A DNA stretch of 64,000 nt from Strigops habroptila (GCF_004027225.2 NC_044288.2:4370719-4434718), one strand, 5' to 3'; shown: positions 31,461 to 43,975, counted from the stretch's first letter. Notes: generated from the letters alone by a model not told the origin. Program-made: numbers and translations.

Positions 31461-33549
31461 GGCTGGAGAAGGGAGGAGAAAGCCAAGCAGCTCTTTGGAG
31501 ATTGATTGTGTAACTGTGCTAGGGGGAAAAGAGGGCACAAATTAACCCCTTTTGGAATAAAGCACAGCCGATGCACAGAGCTTTCATGAAACAGCTCTGC
31601 CGAGAGAGCAGGTGATGTCCTGGCACTGAGTGCAGACACTTTTACAATGGGGCTATGAATTAAGGGGAATCGTTACGTGGCATCCCCAATGTCAGGCAGT
31701 TCAGGACCCTGCAGCCCAGGAACATCCATTTCTTTCCACTCTGTAATGAATCACCAGCCTGACAAAGAAAAACACATTTCCCAAGGCCTCAGGTCATAAG
31801 TGCTGCACAGGAGAGGGGCTTCTCTAGGCTGGGAGAGAAAAACTCCCAAACAGAAAAAGGATTCTACCCACCTTTTTGTTAAAAAATTCCCTCGGATTTT
31901 CTCCCAACAAGGGCTAATTATTTCCCGTGAAGCTCTTCTGTGTTAGCATCTGTGCACATCCTGATCCCTTTGTCTCCTTTACCCAGGCATGCTGGGGGAG
32001 ATATGTCCCAGCGGTGAGAGCTGCAGGCAAACTGCATCATGCTACTCTTCAGAGTGCAGGCAGAGCATTGCTGCAGCTTTCCTGGGGCAGGTCTAATAGC
32101 TCCAATGTCCCTTTCTCCTTTCCCATTGAAGCTGCCTGTATCTTGGAAACCAATGCATGATTTCCGCATGTTGTTCCAGGCAAAGTGCGCCAGGGGAGAG
32201 AAATAGGTGCAGAAACTTGGGGAGAGGCGAGGTAAGTGACCCACTAAGAGGTAATGCTTATAGAAGCTGCAGGGATCACAGAGGCTGCAGAAGATGTAGC
32301 TTCTCTATACGGGCATGAACTTCATATGGCTGCCCACCATGTGGCTGAGCTAGTAGGTGGTTTGATCTTGATTTGTGTGGTTGTTTAGTCATTCTCTGAG
32401 CATATTTGACCCCTGGGTGATATGCATAAGGCTTTGACCCTGAGGATTTGTCCAGTTTCTTTGTGTGCAATGAAGGTGCTGGAAGAGATTCACCCACTAC
32501 TCTTATGAAGAGGGTTTTTCATCAAGAGACAGGAATAGCCCTGCTGAGCTCCCAGAAGGATCAATGAGGTGCTCAGGGCCAGGAGCCTGGTGGATTTGCC
32601 ATGTGTGTGGAAAACACCCTGGGCGGTGGTCATGATGGGCAGCCTGTGTGGCTGTTCTGCTTTGGGGAAGAGAGGTCTTGGGAATCCTTGCTGTGTCAGC
32701 CAGAGAGGAGGCAAGGAAGTGAAAGTGCTGAGTCACGGCTCATGTCATACTGCTCTCAGAGGGTACAGCAGACCCATGGACCTCGCCCTGGGAGCGGGCG
32801 CAGGGAGGTCCCTGGGGCTCCTGTGGGAGTTTTCTTTGTGACCTTCGATCACATCAAGGAGCCTCTCTTCTGCACAAGGTCATTAACCTGAGCATCTGCT
32901 GGTACCTGCACAGGAGCTGCTCTCCATGTGTCAGCAGCTCTGCCAAGCTGACAGCCACGCCAGGCCAGAGCACATACCCCGTGGTGAAGCTGAGGGTGGT
33001 CACAGCAGAAGAGGGGCAGTTGCTGGACCTGCTCCTGCCCCTGAGGAGCATGTGCAGCATCACCCCGTGGCCCCGGAGCTCTCTGGGGACCCGCTCAGCG
33101 GGGCTGGTGCTGGGTATGTTCCTGCGAGGGCAGAGGTGTCCTCAGTCCCAGGGAGGCTGGTGGGACACAGGGCAGTTGGTTTGCATTTGAGATAGGAAAC
33201 TGTTTTCCGAGGGAGGTGATGTTGGACTGAGGCTAAATGGATTTCCATAAATATTTGAGCAAGGCTGAATTATTTATGAGCCTCCGGTGACACAAGAGAA
33301 GGAACCGATGGAATCATCTGTGAATTTTCCAGATGATTTGGTTTAAAAATGCTGCTCGTTATTATTTATGTGGGTCAGATCCCCCTTTGCTCCTGGCCAG
33401 GCCTTGCACGAGCCACAGCAACACAGAGGCAACATACAGATCTCTCCCTTTATCTACCTTAATCTTCCAGTCAGGAAGTGAGCAGCAGCCTTGCTGTTTG
33501 ATTCCCCAGGAGGACTGCAACCAGAAACCTTTGTCATTCAAATGGATGC
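31461..33549. other. Intergenic, nothing recognised
   Basis: No gene recognised. The part 32890-33120 is unusually GC-rich and has overlapping open frames, but these have no motif and no splice or start support. Confidence 0.4.
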
Positions 33550-34000
33550 AGAGGAAAAGGAAGGAAGGAAGGAAGGAAGGAAGAAAGGAAGAAGGGAAGA
33601 AAGGGAGAAATAGAGGAAAGAAAGGAAAAATGAAAGGGAAGGAAAGGAAAAAGGGAAGGAAAGGAAATGGAAGGAAAGGAAAAAGGAAAGGAAAAAGGAA
33701 AGGAAAGGAAAGGAAAGGAAAGGAAAGGAAAGGAAAGGAAAGGAAAGGAAAGGAAAGGAAAGGAAAGGAAAGGAAAGGAAAGGAAAGGAAAGGAAAGGAA
33801 AGGAAAAGGAAAGGAAAGGAGAAAGGAAAGGAAAGGAAAGGAAAGGAAAGGAAAGGAAAGGAAAGGAAAGGAAAGGAAAGGAAAGGAAAGGAAAGGAAAG
33901 GAAAGGAAAGGAAAGGAAAGGAAAGGAAAGGAAAGGAAAGGAAAGGAAAGGAAGAATTTATAGGAAGGAAAGAAAGGAAAAGAGACAGAGGGACAGACAG
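33550..34000 (+). repeat. AAAGG-rich purine microsatellite
   Basis: It begins with AAGG tetramers and passes into AAAGG pentamers. There are two nearly pure runs at about 33694-33806 and 33821-33952. The span 33669-33956 is 288 nt of uninterrupted purine. It translates into a long Lys/Glu/Arg/Gly repeat in several frames, which is an artefact of the repeat. Confidence 0.97.
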
Positions 34001-34031
34001 AGAAATCCTTCAGCTTCTGGTCAGAGAATCA

Positions 34032-34092
34032 GTCACAGAATCATAGAATACCCCGTTGGAAAGGACCTGTAGGATTAAGTGATTCAATCTCT
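34032..34092 (-). mobile_element. CR1 LINE, 3' tip
   Basis: TCACAGAATCATAGAATA followed by GTTGGAAAGGACCTGTAGGA is an antisense CR1 3' terminus only about 60 bp long. It lies 30 bp beyond the purine microsatellite. Confidence 0.8.
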
Positions 34093-35168
34093 AAGAGGGT
34101 GGCTTTGGAAGAGGTTTTAGGAAGGGTGTTTGTCAGCTAGGCAGGGATCCCTTCTGGTTTATAAGTTTTCACACTCTTTTATAGCAGAGATGGGATCAAA
34201 GACCTGTTGCTCTTCATCACAGCAGCTATGTGCACACTTCGGGCAGGATCCTGCGGATGTGGGATCCTGAACTGTGTAGTCAGAGGAAGGAGTTTGCTGT
34301 AGCACTGCTGCAGCAGCCCCTGGAGGAGAAAGCCCCTGCTCTCTGGGCAGGTACGAGGGTGTTATAGCAAACCTTGTGGGGTCTCCAAGTATGAGTCATA
34401 CAAGGAAGCCTCTTCTGTGACCTTAGAGCTTCACATAACTCCTGACTCAACTTCTGATGGGTGCCACAAGGACAAAGCAAGATCCCAGGCGCTTGCTGTG
34501 GGAATGGCCCAGCTGTGTGTGCTGTGTAAGCAAAGGCAGAAGGGCTGTTTTCACCCTGTGCCCTTGGATGGCCACGTCCTGTCTAGCTAATCATTAACCA
34601 GGTTAAACACAACAGGGCCAGGCTGCTTCAGAGTGTTTCTCCATACCCAGGACTGGTGGCTCCTGCAGGGCTGAGGTGGAAGCAGCTTCTCACCTCCCAG
34701 CCCTACCTGCAGTAACGCCTGTCTCCATCCCTCCCATGGGCTGAGGCCAACCAATCCCACACCATCATTTCACAACATGATTAGAGCTTTTTCCTCTGCT
34801 ACAGCAATAAACTCTTCGGGGTCTCTCTAGAGCCTTTTGCACCCTGTGACTGTTTTATCTTGGCTCAAAGGCCTTGGTGTAGTGACACTCTCTGTCCCCC
34901 TCTGAGCCCTGGTCCTCATTGCGTGACACATGCACCATCCTCCTGCAAGAGCCCTGGAGGCACGGGCAGGGCAGGCATCAAGGGGAGCAGGACATGGCTT
35001 GGAGTCACTTGAGGCATTACCTTAACTGCAGGCTTAGGGATAGCTGCAGAGGTCAGATGGACCTCTGGGGTCAAATGGTGTAGGAACAGCCGGAAAGATG
35101 CTGGTGGGCAGCAAACCCGTGACCAGGAGCTGGGTGAGGTGATGCTGGGGGTCTGCTTGGCAAACCAT
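34093..35168. other. Intergenic, nothing recognised
   Basis: No gene or repeat recognised. Confidence 0.5.
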
Positions 35169-35327
35169 GTGCCCAGAGGAGCTGTGGCTGCCCCATCCCT
35201 GGCAGTGTTCAAGGCCAGGTTGGACACAGGGGCTTGGAGCAACCTGCTCTAGTGGAAGGTGTCCCTGCCCATGGCAGGGGAGTGGAGCTGGATGAGCTTT
35301 AAGGTCCCTTCCAACACAAACTATGAC
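35169..35327 (+). mobile_element. CR1 LINE, 3' end
   Basis: Sense CR1 of the same young subfamily as the copy at 20806 and nearly identical to it over 150 bp, including the unusual ending CCTTCCAACACAAA without the ATTCTATG tail. Confidence 0.93.
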
Positions 35328-35951
35328 TGCTGGGAACCGAGCAAAACTGGTATCATTTGGGGTTTTTCCTCTTCCACCCACTGCACAGGGGCTTCCCCGC
35401 TGTCTGCTCTGGGACCGCTTCGGGCCATTTCTCTTTCTGGGAAGTGCCTGTGTCATCTCGAGACATCTGTGCTCCCAGGAAACAGGAGTTGCAGCTTCCC
35501 TCTTTGTGGCAGCCCAGGCAGCACGTCTGCCTTGTCCAGCTCTCTGCCCTTCCATCCCTAGGGTCCCCGGGTCAGCGCCGCGCTGTCCCTGGGGGCAGCT
35601 CAGCAGTTGGGCTGCTGGCTGCTCTGTGCCTTTGTTTTCCAGGAGCTGGAAAGGGAAGCAGGTGGATCCAGGGGATCCCAGCCACAGCACAGGGACAGCC
35701 ATGCTCCAAAGTCCAGCACTGCCGCTTCCAGCACCCCCTGGACATGTCTCCGGGTGGGAAGGGCAGAGGGGATCAGCCTGATTTATCTTCTTCTCTCAGC
35801 TCAAGGACTTCGGCAGGTTTGGGAGGGAGCTGGGGAAGGGGTGCTCGGCCACGGGCTGCTGTGCCTTTGGCTCCGGCTCGCAGTGGACGTCTGTCAGTGT
35901 CACATGAGCTGTCAGGAGACAGATGGCATTTCACTGCCTGGCTGGAAGTCA

Positions 35952-36017
35952 CCCCTTTCTTTTCTTTCTTCCTCCCCCCTCCTCCCCTTCTTCTTTCTTT
36001 CTTTTCTTTCTTTTTTT
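35952..36017 (+). repeat. 66-nt pure pyrimidine tract
   Basis: Uninterrupted C/T for 66 nt with C6 and T7 runs. Such tracts can form triplex DNA. Confidence 0.9.
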
Positions 36018-36161
36018 GTTGTGCCGGTTTTGTGCTTAAAGGGAACGGGGGGAGCCTGAGAGCAGGGAGAGGGGACGCTCGCCTTTGAGCTGCTCTTGGT
36101 GCCAGCAGAGATGGGCTCCATGTGGCTGGGGCTTCTGCCTGCTTGACAGCCCAGCAGCGGG

Positions 36162-36220
36162 GCTGGGTGCTGCGTGCTGGTGCTGGATGCTGTGTGTCAG
36201 GTGCTGGCGCTGGGTGCCAG
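36162..36220 (+). repeat. Degenerate GCTGGGTGCT minisatellite
   Basis: About six imperfect copies of a GCTGGGTGCT-type 10-mer in tandem. Confidence 0.6.
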
Positions 36221-37499
36221 GGCCTGAGCAGGAGCTGAGGAAGGGAGATGGATGCAAGAGGAGTGCAGGGGGTACTGTGAGTAGGAGTGGTCCCCAGCTT
36301 GCCCAGGCAGACACACACTTGATGCTGTAGCGCAGATGGCTCCCAATGCTCCAGGGGAGCCAGCTCTGAGGGATGGGTGAGAATCCACTGCAAAGGGCCA
36401 GAGGTGTGAGGGGCATGTGGGAGCATCCAGGACCTCTCATGCCCAGCACAGCCCAACTGCAGCTGATGGACAGCAGGTCCTGGGTGTGCAGCCTGACCTC
36501 TGCGGGGACAGTGAGTGGGAACGGATGGAGCTGGGCTGCAGGATGAGGACACCTTCATGCTGGGATCCTGGGCTTTTAAAGACTTGACCAGACTGAAGCA
36601 TGGGGTTGGTGATAGCAGGTTAGACTAAAGACCTCCAGACAACCTTTCTACCAACTCTGAAGGCCTTTATGTGCCCTGGGTTAAAAGCCCCGAGCTGATC
36701 AGCAGGGTGCCTCTTGGGATTTTCAGACCCAAAGTATCCATCAGTAAAGCTAGAAGATGACTACTGACCTTCCTAAAATACTACTGACCTCATGTCTGCT
36801 CAGGCCAAGGATGCCCTCTACCTTTTGGCTTGTGAGGAAGATGCCTGAGGGCATGTGAAGCAGTACAAATGCCTTCCCATGCAGGTGTGAATTGCTGGGT
36901 GGGTGAGTGGCTGCGGACAAAGGTGCAGGAAACAAAGACAAAAAGAGTAGGGATGAAATCCTATTTCATTGCAAAAAGAAGTGATATGTGCTCAGTCTGT
37001 GTCTATGACAGCAAATCACAGAGCTACAGAAACATAAAGATCTTGAAAGGAATTGAGACTTTTCATCTGGCACTTCTACCCAAATGTATTTAGTTAACGG
37101 AAAATTCAATGTATTATTGAAACAAAGAGTTCAGTAAATTAAATTTACCGTTGTGTGCTTTATTTTGAAATAAATACACTTTTAATATCTGAGCTTTTTG
37201 GTAGTGCTCAAAAGAAACTTTTCAGTTGGAATTCCATATTTCCTGGTTCCCCTTAGGACTTCGTTTAACTGATGGTTCTTTAACATTTCTGCTTCCAGGG
37301 TATCTGAAATTACAGGTTTTCTCCTTCAAACTGCAGACAAGAAGCCACATCCCTGCACAGATGTGTTCAGGTGCAAGTTTCCCACCCAGACCTGAGTCAA
37401 AGACTTTGGAACAGCGCAGAAAATGTTCCCCTTTAAATCTTCCCTTTACATCAGTCACTTGGACATGACATTGGCTGCCTCAGTGCCTGAAAGCGGGTC

Positions 37500-37870
37500 C
37501 TCTCTGCCAGGATGTAAGAGGAGTTGATGAATTCATTCATTTGGAGCTGATGGCAATTACACGGAATCTTCAGCATCCTTGTGAGCCCCCCTGCTGCCTG
37601 CACAGCACTTGCTACACCCTCATCTCTCTGCTATCAGATCTGCATGCACAGATATTAATGTAATTCCAAATACAACCATTACCACTCATTCGGAATTTAT
37701 TATGTGGAGTAACCTCAATGAAGGGATGATAGGAGCTGGATGGTGCTTTACTGGACACAAAGTACAATAACTGCCTTATTAATTATGAATTATACGTCTA
37801 TTTGCATTTCCAGTTCAAGGCTTTTACTCATTATGTGGTTGTAGGTATTAAAAGTTACTCTCTGAGAATG
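37500..37870. promoter_or_regulatory. Candidate conserved noncoding element with octamer
   Basis: Repeat-free AT-rich DNA with an exact POU octamer ATTTGCAT (37800-37807), a TATTAATTATGAATTATAC cluster just before it, ATTAATGTAATTCC, and TTCGGAATTTATTATG. The combination is typical of developmental enhancers. Conservation is not testable here. Confidence 0.35.
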
Positions 37871-39489
37871 AAAGCAGTGATTCGCAGCTCTGCTTTGCTG
37901 GTGTTTCAGCTGCCTCACAGGAGTGAACAACCAGCTCATTGCTAAAAAAGACCATGAATCTGGAGCTGACTCTACAGCTGTGCCCAAAGGACAAACTCTC
38001 AGGGAAGGACCAGAAAACAAACACAGTAAAAGGCATTTAGGCATTTCCAGAAGGTGCTGGAGATAAGTCTTGGCAAGGGAAAACCCCAAAGGTGTTTGGG
38101 ATTCTCTGGGGTTTCAGCAATGTTTCCTGCTCAGTTGACCTTGTGGGGAAAAGAATTTGGGATGAAGCAAGGGTTTCTTCAGCCCCTTCCAGCTGCCTTC
38201 TCTCCTGATGTCTTCTCTCTTTCTGGGACTTGCTTGCTCCAGATCTGGATGGGAGAAGGACCACTGAGTAGCTAGACCCTGTGCTCTCACCCCATAAGGC
38301 TCATTGCCTGTGAGCAATTAATGGGGATGTGCTGGTTTCCTTCAGTTGCCTCTTGTGCTTTGGGCTTTCTGCTGTGATGTTCTCCGTCCTGGGAGGTAAA
38401 CACCAGAACAGCAATGCTGTTACCTCTGCCAAACCTTCCTTTCATGCTCTGCTTCGTCCTGCTGCCAGAGAAAACCTTGAGCACGCGTAAGGCTGAGCTC
38501 ACCACCTATCAGTCCATCAGCACTGTCCTGTGGTTTCTGTGGGCTCCCCATCTGTCCAGGTGCATGTGTACTTCATCAAGGAGCCAGACCATGGGCTTTC
38601 CAGCATGTCCACAGTGACTGCACAGCTCCTGACACAGCAGAGCTCTGCTTACTGCCCAGAGACATCTCCAGCATCATGAGGCAACGTGCCCACCTCCAGC
38701 GCAGTCTGTGACAGGGTGCTACAGCCCAGCAGTGAAGGGGGAGCTGCTCCAGAAGCCGTTCCCTTACCCATCATCTCTGCAGGAGAGTTGGCTGATGCTT
38801 TCTGGCCATTTACCACTTTACCTCTGGACTCCTGCTGTAGCAGATTTTCAAAGGCTTCCAAATACTTTGCTAGACAAAGCCATGGGTGATATCCTCTTCA
38901 TGTATGGCCCCAAGTCATGCAGTGGAGTCGGTCCATAGTCATCCACTACTGCCGCAGCCCAGCGTACCAAAGGCCAGGGCCAAACAGTATTTCATTCTGA
39001 CCGAGTATTTGGGTGTTTTCTCCCAGGCATCCAGCTATGTTCCCCATTCGCAGCCCTGTGGTCTTCTCTCTGTTGCCACAGCAAGAATCTGTCTTGTGTC
39101 CTGATAAAGGATTTGCTGCTTTCCACCTCCTGCTAGCCCAGAGGGTGGCTTTTCTCCCTGCACCCCTGCAAAGGTGAATGCCACTGAAGAACCAAGCACA
39201 GGGGTTTTTGTCCTGGCCTCTGGTGAGACTGGACATCAAGATGCATGCAGAGACCTACGCTTATGGAAAGCACTCCAGGTGTGATTTCCTTCCCCCAGGA
39301 AATAGGTAGCAAATGTGAAAAGCTGAGACCTGGCCAGGAGAACAGCAAAGTGGTTATTCCTGGTTTTGGGTTCACCCATTCACTGTGGACAAAGTGCCTC
39401 GTGCAGTTGATCACTGAGAGTGGTTCTGCAGCACCAACACAGATGCCTCTGTCAGAAATTCATCTGGAAGCACTTTTCCATGATCACCC
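37871..39489. other. Intergenic, nothing recognised
   Basis: No gene or repeat recognised. Confidence 0.5.
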
Positions 39490-39620
39490 AATCTCTTAAT
39501 CTCTTCGAGCAGCACCATGCTAGTCTGACAAAAACCGTTTCCACAAAGCCATGTAATTGGTCTTAATTACATTGTTCTATTTTAATTCCTTGCTAACAGA
39601 GGGGTGTATCATTGCTCCTT
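39490..39620. promoter_or_regulatory. Candidate SOX/homeodomain enhancer
   Basis: Within 35 bp: ACAAAG (39543-39548), TAATTGG (39554-39560), TTAATTA (39563-39569) and CATTGTT (39570-39576). SOX-like sites flank two homeodomain cores. Confidence 0.35.
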
Positions 39621-42600
39621 CAGCTGGCATCAGACGGATGAGCCTGCAAGTGCATCTGAGTCATTATTCCTCCCCTTTCTAACCATTTGCCCATCACAAA
39701 CTTCACCTTCTCTTTGTAAACTCCCCAGAGTGCAGAGTTGACAGCAGCTGCACAGCTCCTTGTCCAGCTTCATACACATTAAATGGAAAACATTTGGTGT
39801 CTGTGACTTTGGAGCTCACACAAGATCGGGGCCAACATTTTTTTCTACATGTCAGCCTGGGATCTTAGAGCCAACCCATGCTGTCTGCCTCTCTTGCATC
39901 ATTGTGGCAGTAAAGATGCTGCAGGTCACATCACGTCCTTGTCTTCAGAGCATGCCCTTGGTGACAAAGATCCAGCTTGCTTGTCTTTAGCTGACCACAC
40001 AGGTCTGATTGCACCTGGAGCATGGCAAAGAGTAACTGATGGACAGGGAGGAGAAAGCCAGCACTTTCCCCGCTGGATGCATGAGCCCTGCAGAGCCCTG
40101 TCACAGAGCATGACAAGCAGCTGAGGGCTGGAGGGGAGCAGGTCTTTAGGACAAGAACAAGCCAAGTTTGCCCTTTCCCTGGCTTGTAATTTGACATGGT
40201 GTGGTTTGGTGTCCACGAGCCAATGCCAGCACACAGACTGTATGAGTAAGTGCAGCTTCAATTATAACCTTGGTTATACACTACTGAATCACTGTCCTGT
40301 GGAGCTCAAGTTGTATTTCCCTGGCCTCAGCGCAGATGTGTTCCTTTTTTTAATGGGAAATTGGAGGGAAGTCTCATCAGCCGTGACTGAGCTGTGCAAG
40401 AGGATGGGTATGAGTGAGGAGAAAGGGGAGCAGAGTGGCTTGGGAACAGCAGGCACATGCCTGTGTGCTGGTGTCCAGCAGTGCTGGCTTTTCCACCCTC
40501 CCATTGCAAGAGACCTGGCTACAAAATAATGGGGAATGGACTTTGCTTGTGCACCTCATGAACTTTGCAAGGCCTGAGCTGGATGGGACACAACCCATCT
40601 CCAGCGCTCAGGCTGCAAGATGTGCCAAGAGCCGGAGGGGTGCCTGCGTGTGTCAGGAGGTGAATAACCTCCAGTGGACTCTGCAAAGTAGCTCTTCCCT
40701 GTGGAGAAGCTCTTGCAAAGTATCTCTTCCCTGGTGCATCCCCATTTTGGAGGGATAGAGAGCATTAGCTCTGATTGGGTTTCTTTTGTGGGGCTGAGCA
40801 TGCAGGGATCCCCATCTGAGCAAAAACCACCCCATGTGTAACCGTAACTGCTGTCTCCAGGTTAGGACAGCTCTGGGATCATTTAACCCACATCAGTTTG
40901 GCTTCTGAGCTGGGGGGTGCCCAGCAGAGTGCAGAGCCTGGCTCAGCCATTAGAAAAGCCAAGAGCATCAACCAGTGTGACCACGAGCTGTGTGGTAAGG
41001 ATGGACACAGGCTTTGCTTGGGGTTTGTTTCCTGCGTTGCCATGACACAAACACTTTCTGCCTGTTATTGTCACAATGGTTTGTTGCAGTCCCACATTCC
41101 AGGGCAGAGCTGCTGAGCTGGCCCAAACCTCACTGCACTTGGCTTGGGTTTGCAGTCCCCAGCCTGCTGGGTGGGATGAGGCCCTGGGCTTGGGGAATGT
41201 CAGGAAGCTGCATGTTTGGAAGGAGTGAGGCAGGAAGCTTGCTTTAGCCCTTGGGCTGGCCTGGCATCAGCAGGACCCGGAGACGAGCCTTTGCAGCCTC
41301 GTGCCATGTTTCCCATTCCTCTCCATCAGCCCAACTCCAGATTCATCCCCAGGATCTTCTTCCCACATCCAGGGCTGTCCTGTGTGTCCCACTCTATCCT
41401 GCTGGTGGGATGGTGCGAAGTCTGCTGGAATAAATAGTGCTGGAGGACCTGGGGACAGGAGAAGGCTGGTCCAGCTCACCCAGCTAGTAGTGCTGGAGGA
41501 AGCAGGATGGGTGAGCAGCATGAGTGGTCCCCATGGGCACTGCAGCCCTTGCATTGGCTGCCCTTGGCCATGTCTCTGTCCTCACGGCAAGGGAGTTGGC
41601 AGGCACCAGCCCTTCACGTCACACAGGGGTCAAATCCCGTACTCATCCCATGACTGTCCCTGTAGTTATTCCCTCTCACTGCAAATTTACTTGCAGTTTC
41701 ATGGTGAATTATCAAAACAGAGTGAAAGAATCGATGGAAAGAATGCCTGGGTGCCCTTGGCCTCATTTTGCAGGGGGAGACTAATAAGCTGAGTGCACGG
41801 CTTGGCTGGCAGCAAGAGTAAGGCCATGTGATGCCTGATTTCTGTACGTGAGAAGCAGCTGGAAACACTGCCCTGGGCTTTACACATGGATCCTGACCTT
41901 CTTGTCAAGCTTGCTTGGTACTCTGGCTCATGGTGACGCTGGGAAAACCATTCTGTACACGTCAGGAACCCTCGCTGATCCTGGCTTATCCCCATAGAGG
42001 CTTTATTAAGCACAGGATGGAGTACAAGGGAAGGCCAAGGCAAGCCACATCTCTGGTAAACCCATTAGGGCACTTATGAGGTTGTTCCTAATCTATGGCT
42101 GTGAAGATCCAACCTATGAGGGATGCACCAAGTTATAACACTTGGTTTGTCATGTAAAACTGCTGCAGAGAAAAGCTAGAAAGTCCCTCAGGCTGGGTGG
42201 GTTTGGATGCTTTGAATCCCTTCAGATTGAACATGCTACTTATTGACCTATTCCTGGCAGAAGGAGTTGTGTCCTGAGTGAGGATTCTTGCATGACTGGT
42301 GCAGGCAGAGCTGCCGGCTGTGCTACCAGGCACCGAGGACCAGGCCTCGTGGGGTCCCACCATAGGAGAGATGAAAGAAGAGGGTTCCAGTGTGGCGGGA
42401 TGAGGGTGGAGTATGGGATATTGCCTCTCCTCTTGTCCATTGGACTGCTCCCTGCAGCACATGCAGAAGGTGGGGATGGCACATGAGAGTGTTCAATGTT
42501 TCCTGGTTTTCCGCACACTCCTTCCTTGCTCCATAGGCTGTTTCAGCTTTCCCATGTTACTCTCCATGCAGAGATCCCAGGTTGCAGGCCCAGCCCCTGC

Positions 42601-43819
42601 CTTTGCAGCAATGCTCCGGGTCCCTGTGTTGGACCTCAGAGCCCACCACGCCAACCAGAAATGATGTATTGCTGCAAGGCTGAGCCGTCTGCCTTGCGCA
42701 ACTCCGTTTGTCCATCTGTGGGGCCTTCCCTTCCTTGACTCGCCCAGATACCAGGAGCCTGGCTTTTCTTCTGTCATTGAAATAGCTTTGGCCCCTGCTT
42801 GCCCCCTCCCCTCGACTCTCCTCCAGCTTGGCATTACCATAGCCCTTTGTGGAGAGCCACACTTCTGTTTGTCTGGGGGAGCAGCTGAGGCACGAGAAAT
42901 GTGCTGATGCCATTGAGGGGCTTAGTCCGGGAGGCATTGTACCTCTGAAAGAGATGCTTGGAGCATTTACATTAAAATGTGCTTGATACAGATAATATGA
43001 GTGCTTGTGGGGAGGTGGATGAGGGGCAGGGCTGGGAGGAGCCTCCAAGCCCTTCTTTGTCAGCCCCATTTATCAGCAACAGAAAGAGAAGGTGTGTGCT
43101 GAGATAGCGGGGCTTCGCTTCCCAGCACGGCCGGTGCTCGCCTGCAGCCTTGTGGCTGCTCACCATGGCTGTACAAGTCATTCCTTCACCAGGGACAAAG
43201 AGCCAGTCGATGTGGGTGGCAGGGGGGTGTCTTCAGAGAGGATGCTCGAGGCTGTCCCTGTCCCCGCAAGCTCTGCCCTCATCCTGTCTCTGCAGCTCCA
43301 AGCGGCTGCTGAGGTGGGATACGGCCTCTGATAGAATGTCTATGTCTTCTCCAGGGTGCTGTGTCTGGCACAGGGTTGGAGCTGATCCCACCAGGAGTCC
43401 TGCTTACAGGAGAGAGACTCTAGGAACCAGAGAAGAGAAAACACAGCTTGGCTTTGGCTCTGTGCTGACCATTTTATTGCACTGGTGCAGATAGGGGGTG
43501 CCAGTGTGGGACCTGTCCTGTCCTTGACACAGTCATGAGGAGTGCAAGCACCTTAACACCCAAAAACTGTCCTCGAAGCTTATAACTCAAAGCTTACAAC
43601 CCAAAGTACAGTGGTGACAACATACGCACACCTTCATTTTGCAGTCGAAGTCATTGAACTGAATTGAAATCCTTAGGCATTTGAGCAGATATTTCATTTC
43701 CATGTGTAAAATATGACCTAATGGAAAACTGAGACCTCGTACAGAAACTCTTTCCCTAAGGACAGTTTTTCATGAAGATTATGATGGGTCCTGAGTTACT
43801 CTCAGACTGCAGCATTATT
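39621..43819. other. Intergenic, nothing recognised
   Basis: About 4.2 kb without a recognised gene or mobile element. A short imperfect duplication (GCAAAGTAGCTCTTCCCTG and GCAAAGTATCTCTTCCCTG) lies at about 40683-40732. Confidence 0.45.
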
Positions 43820-43975
43820 AAGTGTTGTGGTGGTGCCCAGAGGCTATGATGTTAATAAGCACCTAATTTTAGCAGTAATTTAGCTTCTGTTATAATTACT
43901 AGGTCGTTGTGCTAGGTGCTATACAGACACATGTGAGAAGACAGCATTCGTCCCAAAGGGCATGTTCTCAGGACA
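43820..43975 (+). mobile_element. Ancient amniote SINE/LINE-tail repeat
   Basis: GGTGGTGCCCAGAGGC, then GGTCGTTGTGCTAGGTGCTA, TACAGACACATGTGAGAAGA and CAGCATTCGTCCCAAAGG match the sense order of an old repeat common in turtles and birds (TGCCTAGAGGC... GTGCTAGGCGCTGTACA... AGACAGTCCCTGCCC). I am not sure of the family name. Confidence 0.6.

Larger units (their letters stand above)
35328..37499. other. Intergenic with pyrimidine tract and GC-rich repeat
   Basis: No gene recognised. Long overlapping open frames on both strands at 35350-36560 are low-complexity and GC-driven. Confidence 0.45.

Noticed and set aside
32880-33190. GC-rich segment looking like degenerate exons
   Set aside because: Three frames are open in parts, but no protein family, splice pair or start could be supported.
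33333-34046. 237-codon Lys/Glu/Arg/Gly repeat protein
   Set aside because: It is purely the translation of the AAAGG microsatellite; pentamer repeats give open frames in several frames.
35034-36558. Long overlapping ORFs of 222-261 codons on both strands
   Set aside because: They run through a CR1 copy, a pyrimidine tract and a GC-rich minisatellite; overlapping on both strands marks composition, not coding.
36600-36665. Possible CR1 tail (GTTAGACTAAAGACCTCCAG)
   Set aside because: Weak match to a single block with no neighbouring CR1 blocks.
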